NCBI GenBank assembly: GCA_012520135.1
Contig: JAAYOX010000029.1
Coordinates: 1-13,459, forward strand
DNA from: Clostridia bacterium
GTDB taxonomy: Bacteria > Bacillota > DULZ01
Direction of reading: 5' to 3'
DNA: 13,459 bases
In this document: one piece after another, positions 8,401-13,459 of the stretch
Layout of the letters: every line of letters starts with the position of its first letter
Position numbering within the stretch: the stretch's first letter is position 1
Program-made: the position numbers and the translations under genes
The notes under the pieces: generated by a model
The model's input: the letters and a program-made list of their open reading frames with translations, nothing else
What the model was told of the DNA's origin: nothing
Database searches by the model: none

Positions 8401-8511
8401 TTCACCGGTGATGTAACGGGCTGGAAAGAAACAGACATGGAATTGATCAAAACTAACCGTTTTGTGTTGCCCCTCAGCGGTGAACATGAAATACTGATCT
8501 CGGTGGTATAA
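5494..8511 (+). CDS. Baseplate J-like wedge protein, long form (Afp11/gp6-like)
   Basis: This protein of about 1005 residues is of the baseplate J / putative baseplate assembly type. The N-terminus has the pattern 'NPDIGTALALVYANMFAKTV', then Asn-Lys-Val-Pro-x-Lys and a 'FFDHLGTELLPATPSRGYVK' stretch, characteristic of the large wedge protein of eCIS. The centre carries two related strand modules with WEYY-x-GSGW at about 389-397 and 552-560. The J core lies at about 709-855: SSPTDRHYI, FGNGKYGRIPG, 'YKTGGGRRTNLPAG' and 'KAVTARDFEELVKQATRNV'. Wedge proteins link the central hub to the baseplate periphery and change shape on firing. Length fits Afp11-type proteins. It is the first of two J-like genes, which share the core but differ in size and in the N-terminal half. 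Confidence 0.9.
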   Translation: MKQPELDSRSQRDIIDKIKENAAAYTPEWRMDEDNPDIGTALALVYANMFAKTVKNFNKVPMKNKIAFFDHLGTELLPATPSRGYVKFSLVNDEVPGVEVPLGTIVSADTDDDIGVVEFETTDDLYVTPAQVNVIYQANDKIDFIEKLYDSREEEQGFYGEDKELRLFDFSGTNLQEHTLVFSHDELLNLKKNAWIELCFYQRDTRLVPEELLQQLVLDDNAGIEYFSEEGYVSFATKSVRDGKILLYKNEKQPPFAPTEIGGKESFVIKFTVHNIHPFKDMEIERFVIKAKGVGISCDSISSDGVECNQAQFFPFGERFNLYNEVYFGSEEVFCKKGARISMSFNVDYVRIPLEYNEADDAINWEWVTDRSNLRPTREYDITIDQVIWEYYNGSGWARLFSDSSYADLFSIDNGPIGKYKTISFVCPEDISPILVNAVETYYIRARVLKINNLYKMTGNYISPVLTNLSLSYDYIDKWLMPERITSSNNMETIEMSGQEMVNCGGFKPFSQTGMGKGAVYLGFDVAPQGAPIKLLVIMCDNEEQVNAGLRWEYYAGSGWRPLNMVDETEGFSRSGLITIMDNRPFATKKLFGEEKYWIRIVDENDYYAGENAACPSIENLHMNVTGIVNVDQRITESFTMEIYQEDMTFKLLNNRIIEIAVYVNEFEELSEEQLVSLKANREVRCVYDEAGLLKEAWVKWERVGDFLNSSPTDRHYIANPTEGYILFGNGKYGRIPGTSKEPNIMVEYKTGGGRRTNLPAGAVQKLDRAIGFINQVSNPTELSGGYDVEALSEAIGRSSALLRTQGKAVTARDFEELVKQATRNVEMAKCFAGYDGNGHKKPGAVTLVVLRKDYRTNRTRFASVREEIYKYLEQKVHGNLIALNKLFIIEPKFVELRVRAEIRVSDMNKVFAVKKSVQERLDRFMDVVNGNFDGSGWKIGRLPNEIQIRNAIIDIDGIEYVKNIFLTAFTGDVTGWKETDMELIKTNRFVLPLSGEHEILISVV

Positions 8512-8526
8512 CTTTGCATGAGCCAT

Positions 8527-8560
8527 AATTTGACATATTAAGTCGAATATGTCTGAAATT
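8527..8560 (+). promoter_or_regulatory. Inverted repeat / hairpin, possible operator or RNA processing site
   Basis: GACATATT (8532-8539) and AATATGTC (8546-8553) are perfect inverted copies around a six-base loop. The arms extend as AATTT (8527-8531) with AAATT (8556-8560) if a two-base bulge is allowed, giving a stem of 13 pairs. It is AT-rich and not followed by a T run, so it is not a normal intrinsic terminator. It overlaps the TTGACA hexamer, which would suit an operator, but function is unproven. Confidence 0.4.
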
Positions 8561-8586
8561 TGATAAAGAGTTGTAAGAAAGAAAGG

Positions 8587-8601
8587 ATTATTAAGAATAA
8601 T
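8587..8601 (+). repeat. Small AT-only inverted repeat
   Basis: ATTATT and AATAAT flank a three-base centre AAG. The stem is only six A/T pairs, so it would be weak in RNA. It coincides with the best -10-like hexamer (AATAAT) in the gap. It may be chance in AT-rich DNA. Confidence 0.25.
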
Positions 8602-8700
8602 AGCGAATACGAATGTGTGTAACAGGATAGCAATTTATGTCAATTTACAGAGACTAATCGTGGATGCGATTAATTATCTGAGAATGGAGTTTGACTTGCA

Positions 8701-10800
8701 ATGTTACCGAATATTTCATTGGATACCGACAGGTATAAGGACATATTGGATAGTGCAAGGAATATGATTGCCAGTCTCTACCCGGAGTGGACGGATTTTA
8801 ATTATCATGATCCGGGTATCACCCTGTTGGAGCTATTTTCATGGATCAAAGAGAGTCAGCAATACTACATCGATCAAATTGGCGATGAGAATCGCAAAAA
8901 GTATTTGAAACTTCTAGGTCTTAGGCGTCGGACCAAAATTCCGGCGAAGGCAGAGGTGGAGATTACTGCTCAACAGGATCTAGATGTGCTCAAGGGAACT
9001 AAATTTTACGCAGGCGAGATCTGCTTCGAAGCAGATGAACGCGCATACATATTAAAAAACCATATCTCCAGGTGCATCAGCTTTGACAAAGGGCAAGCCC
9101 GGGTAATTGATCGCAGTCAACTGAATTTGGGGAACAAGCTTAGAATTCTGCCTTTCGGTCGGGAACCCCAGGTAGGAAATTGTTTTTATCTCGGCTTTGA
9201 TGGGCCTCTACCAACCAAGACGGTTCTACGCGCACTGGTGGATATTTTTAACGACTATAAAGTCAAGCGCAACCCGATTACGGATCCCGGCAGTTTTTAT
9301 CCCTTGGCAGAGTTTGCCGTGGAGGTTTACACCAAAAATGGCTGGCAGGCAGCAACCCTTGTATCTGATGAAACTCATGCCTTTTTATGTTCAGGCAGCA
9401 TCAGAGTCTCCATCGACCATGACATGGAGCATCATGTGCTGGGAGGGGCAGGGGGTTATTATCTCCGGTTTCGTCTTACCAAATGCGAATATGATGTTCC
9501 GCCTATGTTGCAGGGTATTTGCTTTAACTCGGTATCCGTCTGCCAGAGGGACACCCGGTCAGAAGTTATTGACTTCCCCCTGTCCGATGACGGCAAGTAT
9601 TGTGCTGCCACGGAATTATCCATTACCGGTATAAGCCAGGTCTATGCCTGGGATGGACGGGGATACCATTTGATTCCCATGGTTACCAAGAAGATCGACT
9701 ATGAAAACAACTGTGCGGTTTTTGAAGTTGATCTAAGCAAGATACGCGAAGACGCACAGGGGCTTCGCCTGGTAAATGCAACCACAGCCTTTGCCAATAG
9801 CAACATTGCCGGTTTTGGTACAGGGCTGCCCTTCCAGGAGTTTGATTTGAACGATAAAAATATCGAATATGAGTCCTTTGAAATTATGACCGAGGATCCG
9901 GAGATACCGGACCGCTATCTTCCATGGGTTAAGGTAAACGATTTCGCCACTTCTAGCCCCGAGGATAGACATTACGTGTTTGATTCAGCGGCAGGAATAG
10001 TGAAATTCGGCGACTGTAAAAAAGGGATGGCACCTGAGGGCACCATTATCATCATTGGCTATGTCAGCGTTCTGGGTACAGGTGGGAATGTAAAGCAAAA
10101 CACTATCAACCGCATTGGTCCGGAGGAGCTTCCCGGTGTAAAACTCACTAATAAAGCTAACGCTACCGGGGGTGAGGACGAGGAAACCCTGGAGGATTGT
10201 TTTAAAAGGGCCCGCAGAATGCTGAAAAAGCCGCGTTCGGCGGTAACTTACACTGATTATGAGGATTATGTACTAAGCACACCGGGATTGATGATCGAAA
10301 GTTGCAAGGTCATTCCCGCCAACCTTATCAGGCATCAGGGTACTGTTGCCTCGGATATGGTTATTAATATTGTGGTAAAGCCTTCCTATCCGGAACAGGC
10401 TGAGACTATCAGAGAAGCATATATCCGCAATATCCAAAATCACCTAGAAAAGTTTAGGCTCCTTGGCACCAAAATCGAGCTTACTGCCCCCGAATACGTT
10501 GGTGTTACCGTCTACAGCGACGTAACCTTGAAACCACACTACCGGAATGCTCAGGCTATGGTGGAGGAGGCGGTGAGAAACTTCTTTATCCGTTATAAAG
10601 ATCAGTTTGGCGCAGAGATTGTTTACAGTGAACTTTATGGTGTAATTGATCGATTGGAATGTGTTTCCGCCGTCAGTGCTCTTTCCATGGATGCAAAGGG
10701 CAACGGTATCACACACACTAAGGAAGGAAATATTGTGTTGCCTGCCAACGGAATTGTTGTACTCAGCGATACTCAGTTTATGTTCAGTGTGGAGCCGTAA
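8701..10800 (+). CDS. Second baseplate J-like wedge protein (Afp12/gp7-like, TIGR02243-type)
   Basis: This 699-residue protein opens with the hallmark of the putative baseplate assembly protein family: 'YHDPGITLLELFSWIKESQQ' at about 38-57, followed by YYIDQIG and 'YLKLLGL'. It then has 'KIPAKAEVEITAQQDLDVLK', with beta modules including a GW-x-x-x-TLVSDET segment. The J-type core starts at about residue 418 with SSPEDRHYV, then a degraded FGDCKKG in place of FGNGKYG, 'TGGNVKQNTINRI', the TGGEDEETLEDCFKRAR segment and the 'SAVTYTDYEDYVLSTPG' helix. This would be the partner wedge component to the first J-like protein. ATG 8701 is the first start after an in-frame stop at 8692-8694. Its weakly spaced ribosome site and the preceding gap set it apart from the rest of the operon. 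Confidence 0.9.
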   Translation: MLPNISLDTDRYKDILDSARNMIASLYPEWTDFNYHDPGITLLELFSWIKESQQYYIDQIGDENRKKYLKLLGLRRRTKIPAKAEVEITAQQDLDVLKGTKFYAGEICFEADERAYILKNHISRCISFDKGQARVIDRSQLNLGNKLRILPFGREPQVGNCFYLGFDGPLPTKTVLRALVDIFNDYKVKRNPITDPGSFYPLAEFAVEVYTKNGWQAATLVSDETHAFLCSGSIRVSIDHDMEHHVLGGAGGYYLRFRLTKCEYDVPPMLQGICFNSVSVCQRDTRSEVIDFPLSDDGKYCAATELSITGISQVYAWDGRGYHLIPMVTKKIDYENNCAVFEVDLSKIREDAQGLRLVNATTAFANSNIAGFGTGLPFQEFDLNDKNIEYESFEIMTEDPEIPDRYLPWVKVNDFATSSPEDRHYVFDSAAGIVKFGDCKKGMAPEGTIIIIGYVSVLGTGGNVKQNTINRIGPEELPGVKLTNKANATGGEDEETLEDCFKRARRMLKKPRSAVTYTDYEDYVLSTPGLMIESCKVIPANLIRHQGTVASDMVINIVVKPSYPEQAETIREAYIRNIQNHLEKFRLLGTKIELTAPEYVGVTVYSDVTLKPHYRNAQAMVEEAVRNFFIRYKDQFGAEIVYSELYGVIDRLECVSAVSALSMDAKGNGITHTKEGNIVLPANGIVVLSDTQFMFSVEP

Positions 10801-10813
10801 GTGAGGTGGTGTT

Positions 10814-11968
10814 GTGAAAAATAAGCTGAGTTATTTTATTTTCAATAAGCCTTCTGACTATGAGCGAGGCCATCTGGAAAATTTGGGCTGTAATGAGAGT
10901 GGCATAACCGCCACCGGTGTTAATGCCGGCGGAAGGGGAAGATTTTTATCCAGAGTGCTTGACAGCTATCAGGACGATATGAACTGGCATAGGCTACATT
11001 TTGAGGTAAACGGAAACTCGGCCGGTGCCTATAAATTAACGGTATATGCCACTAACGCACTCCAGTTCGAGAGGGACGGTGTACTTTACCGGGTTGATGA
11101 ACTGGTTCGCTCATCTAAGTATTCTTTCGACGAAAAAATTGATCTGTTGGAACCATTCATTCAGAAACAAATAGTGGGTTTAAGGGATATCCTCCTTCAC
11201 GAGGTGGTTGGGCGTTATCTGTGGATAGTCCTGGAGATGTACCCACAAGGTAATGAGGAAATATCCATCTCCAATATTACCGTCTATCTACCCAGCCGTT
11301 CGTGGCTAGAATATCTGCCCTCAATATATCAAAGGGCGGACCTTAAAAGCGGTTTTTTAGAACGCTATCTGGGTATTTTTCAAACCTTGTATGAAGACTT
11401 AAACTCAAATATTCGCAATGTTGCCGATCATTTTGATGCAGATTGCTGTGACGAGGAGTTTTTGTATTGGCTGTCGGGATGGCTTGATCTTAGCGACAGT
11501 TATCTATGGTCTGAAGATAAATTGAGAAGGCTCCTCTCCCGATCAATGGAGTTGTACCTGGAACGGGGAACAAGAAAAAGTATTGAGGATATAGTCGAGA
11601 TTTATACTGGTGTGAAGCCCTTTATTGTAGAGACTTTTCAGTTGGAGCAGTTCAAGGACCAGGAGGAATATGAGACAGCCTTACTGCCCATGTACGGTGA
11701 CAATCCTTTATGCTTCACAGTGCTGGTGAAAGAGGAATATGTAAAATCCGTACAAGAAATTGATATCTTGCTCAAAATTATTGAGGAGATGAAGCCGGTT
11801 CAAATGGAGGTTAAACTGGTAATCCTCAAGCCATATATCTTCCTCAACCAATATTCATTTTTGGGCATCAACAGTGTGCTCGGCCAATACAGAGATCTGA
11901 GTCTGGATGGCTCCACTCTGTTTAATCTGGCTGTTATTACTAATAGAGAAGGCGAGGCAGGTAAATGA
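10814..11968 (+). CDS. Phage tail protein I-type baseplate protein (TIGR02242-like) with extra N-terminal domain
   Basis: This 384-residue protein has a tail-protein-I domain at about 162-300: 'SWLEYLPSIYQ', 'FLERYLGIFQTLYEDLNSNI', 'EEFLYWLSGWLDLS', 'LRRLLSRSMELYLERGTRKS' and IYTGVKPFIVE, the usual order for P2 gpI/XkdU-like proteins of CIS clusters. Residues 1-160 form an extra, probably beta-sandwich domain ('HFEVNGNSAGAYKLTVYATN', 'RYLWIVLEM', 'ISISNITVYLP'), as in many Afp-like clusters. Proteins of this family lie at the outer baseplate and connect wedges to fibres. The GTG start at 10814 follows GAGGTGG (10803-10809), 13 bp after the second J-like gene. The stop overlaps the next start as ATGA, implying coupling. 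Confidence 0.88.
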   Translation: MKNKLSYFIFNKPSDYERGHLENLGCNESGITATGVNAGGRGRFLSRVLDSYQDDMNWHRLHFEVNGNSAGAYKLTVYATNALQFERDGVLYRVDELVRSSKYSFDEKIDLLEPFIQKQIVGLRDILLHEVVGRYLWIVLEMYPQGNEEISISNITVYLPSRSWLEYLPSIYQRADLKSGFLERYLGIFQTLYEDLNSNIRNVADHFDADCCDEEFLYWLSGWLDLSDSYLWSEDKLRRLLSRSMELYLERGTRKSIEDIVEIYTGVKPFIVETFQLEQFKDQEEYETALLPMYGDNPLCFTVLVKEEYVKSVQEIDILLKIIEEMKPVQMEVKLVILKPYIFLNQYSFLGINSVLGQYRDLSLDGSTLFNLAVITNREGEAGK

Positions 11969-13459
11969 AAAACACAAAACTCTTCCCCTTTGAGCGCAAT
12001 AAATACTTTTTCGGTAAACTCCTTACAGTTGAAGATTTGAACCTGGAACAGAAATACGTAAATGACAAACGGAGAATGATTAATCGCTTCATTCTGGGCA
12101 CCGGTGTTGTGGCGGGTATGTATGTGGTACCCATCGACGAGCGTACCATCTCTGTTGAAAGAGGGTTTGCGCTGGATTCTCTGGGCAGGGAAATCGTTAT
12201 TGATGCCCCTAAAATCAAAAAACTTTCCCTCATTGACGGGTTTGATTCCTGTGTGCGCAGCGGAAATGACAACTATATGTACCTGTGCGTTGAGTATAAC
12301 GAGAACGAAAAGGGCCGCGTTCACAATGTTGTGGGCGCTACAGGTGCCTCCGAGGAGAATTATAACAGGATCCAGGAGAGCTACCGGCTGTATCTCACTA
12401 ATGATGAACCTGAAAACGGTATTATCTCCCCCCGGGACCTTTATGAACAAAAGCAAACCGTCTATTGGGACGGCAAAGTACGGATTGATCAGGTAATGCC
12501 CCGTTACGTCCAGGCCGGGGAGCAGTTTGAGCTTAGAATTGAAATCGAGAATCTGGATAAACAGTATGTTGCTTTTTCCTACGATCTTGTTTTAACCTGT
12601 CTTGCCAGCGATAATCAACCTGTGCTAAAGGTTTCTTTTGATGAAATACTGTATGAAAAGATGGGAAAATATACCTTGGCGTACCAGCTCAAGGCCCAGC
12701 AACATATCGATGTAGAGGGAATTGCAGAAGTTGATCCTAAAAGTTTTCAGCTGTCTTTGGGGAAGGTGCTCCAGCCGGTACAGGCAGAGGGAAAATCCAC
12801 CACTTACATCACTGACAAGGATACCCGCCGGCAGCTTATAGATAGCTACTACCAGTCAGCCATGGAAAATATTTTTAGAACTGATACTACGGATCGCCTC
12901 TACCTTGCAAAAATCTATCTTTTGAAAGCCGGCGACACCTACCTGATTGAGAATATTGAAAATGTTCCCTTCGGCCAGTATGTGATGAATAACCCCCTGG
13001 CTGCAGCTACCCAGCAACTTATAGCGAAAAAGACCGGCGTGACAACCGGTATTACCGATGGTTTGGTTGAAGCTGCGGCAACCGGGATTGAAAAAACCAC
13101 CCGGGATATAGCCAGCGGGACTTGTAGAATTAATTTCAACGCCGGGGGAAGGAAGTACGAACGCTTTTTTTCGGAAGAAATCGTGCACGGATTGGGCTTG
13201 GGCAGTGTCGCTATCATCCTCGGCGTATCCCAGGATAACAGTATGACTTTTGGTTCCATGGAAGTATTTGAAAAGGAAGATCCCATGGCAGAACTGGCTG
13301 CCAAGCTGAATCCCGCTAAAGGAACCTTTGTTATCGGTGCCAGGCTTCTTGCAAATACCACTAAGGACTATATTGACGTAAAGTGGACTGCGATACGCGA
13401 TGTGGAGGATATCATAGAAGAAAAAACCAAGATGAAAATTTTCATCAAACCCAGTACTC
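11965..13459 (+). CDS. eCIS-associated protein of unknown function, 3' partial
   Basis: I read this frame by hand from ATG 11965 to the window edge: 498 codons with no stop, so the gene continues to the right. The N-terminus (about residues 6-110) has a pattern I associate with proteins near tail protein I in eCIS clusters: 'YFFGKLLTVEDLNLEQKY', then 'RMINRFILGTGVVAGMYV', then 'VERGFALDSLGREIVIDAP'. The middle (about 170-260) looks like beta-sandwich segments ('YVQAGEQFELRIEIENLD'). From about residue 388 a strand-rich part contains 'FFSEEIVHGLGLGSVAIILG' and later 'YIDVKWTAI', which recalls H-type lectin-like binding modules, but only as a weak pattern. No signal peptide or membrane segment is seen. 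The ATGA overlap suggests co-translation with the tail-I protein, so a baseplate-periphery or fibre-attachment role is inferred. An effector-related role cannot be excluded. Confidence 0.8.
   Translation, partial: MKNTKLFPFERNKYFFGKLLTVEDLNLEQKYVNDKRRMINRFILGTGVVAGMYVVPIDERTISVERGFALDSLGREIVIDAPKIKKLSLIDGFDSCVRSGNDNYMYLCVEYNENEKGRVHNVVGATGASEENYNRIQESYRLYLTNDEPENGIISPRDLYEQKQTVYWDGKVRIDQVMPRYVQAGEQFELRIEIENLDKQYVAFSYDLVLTCLASDNQPVLKVSFDEILYEKMGKYTLAYQLKAQQHIDVEGIAEVDPKSFQLSLGKVLQPVQAEGKSTTYITDKDTRRQLIDSYYQSAMENIFRTDTTDRLYLAKIYLLKAGDTYLIENIENVPFGQYVMNNPLAAATQQLIAKKTGVTTGITDGLVEAAATGIEKTTRDIASGTCRINFNAGGRKYERFFSEEIVHGLGLGSVAIILGVSQDNSMTFGSMEVFEKEDPMAELAAKLNPAKGTFVIGARLLANTTKDYIDVKWTAIRDVEDIIEEKTKMKIFIKPST

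Larger units (their letters stand above)
8512..8700 (+). other. AT-rich 189-bp gap between the two baseplate J-like genes
   Basis: This is by far the longest non-coding stretch in an otherwise tightly packed operon; the other gaps range from a few bases of overlap to 47 bases. It is visibly richer in A/T than the flanking genes and has stops in all plus frames. It holds two inverted repeats and weak promoter-like hexamers: TTGACA at 8530-8535 with a poor TGAAAT 18 bases on, and TTGTAA at 8571-8576 with AATAAT 19 bases on. GGAG at 8686-8689, 11 bases before ATG 8701, is the likely ribosome site. No conserved coding sequence is recognised. Confidence 0.7.

Noticed and set aside
8518..8541. Tiny reading frames in the 189-bp gap (for example ATG 8518, seven codons)
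   Set aside because: They are too short, lack clear ribosome sites and have no supporting pattern.
11800..12456. 218-residue minus-strand frame spanning the tail-I / last gene junction
   Set aside because: It runs antisense to two coupled plus-strand genes with recognisable conserved patterns, so it is a shadow frame.
3150..13459. Type VI secretion system
   Set aside because: The gp25, VgrG-like and J-like parts overlap in ancestry, but there are no TssF/G/K/J/L/M genes. The LysM tube protein, tail protein I and J-like pair fit eCIS or phage tails instead.

Overview
The window is a single-strand (+) operon segment encoding the baseplate half of a contractile phage-tail-like machine. It most resembles an extracellular contractile injection system (eCIS; Afp/PVC type) and less an R-type tailocin or prophage. 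Strong GGAGG-type ribosome sites, GTG starts, moderate GC content and the protein styles suggest a Firmicute, probably a clostridial/Peptococcaceae-like anaerobe. This placement is an inference from style only. No RNA gene, CRISPR array, integrase, transposase or lysis gene is visible.

Layout: (1) positions 1-2390 hold the 3' part of a large unrecognised protein gene that enters from the left edge. It contains a roughly 320-bp near-identical duplication flanking eight tandem 16-residue repeats, then a low-complexity middle and a C-terminal coiled coil with a basic tail. (2) 2438-5455 holds four short, closely spaced genes: a LysM-tailed CIS tube/baseplate-hub protein (Afp7-like), a gpD-like hub protein, a gpV/gp5-like spike and a gp25-like wedge/sheath initiator with an EPR motif. 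(3) 5494-8511 and 8701-10800 encode two different baseplate J-like wedge proteins (Afp11/Afp12 or gp6/gp7 type), separated by an AT-rich 189-bp gap with inverted repeats. (4) 10814-11968 is a phage tail protein I-type protein with an extra N-terminal domain. (5) From 11965 to the right edge, overlapping by ATGA, runs a long open frame of an eCIS-associated family of unknown function.

From the known families, the gpD-like and gpV-like proteins should form the central hub and membrane-piercing spike. The LysM protein should join tube to hub. The gp25 protein should nucleate the sheath, the two J-like proteins should build the wedges, and the tail-I protein and last gene should lie at the baseplate periphery. 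Sheath, tube, AAA+ ATPase, PAAR tip and effectors are not in the window. The most unusual item is the repeat protein, which sits where PBSX-type operons carry the tape-measure gene but does not look like a normal tape measure.
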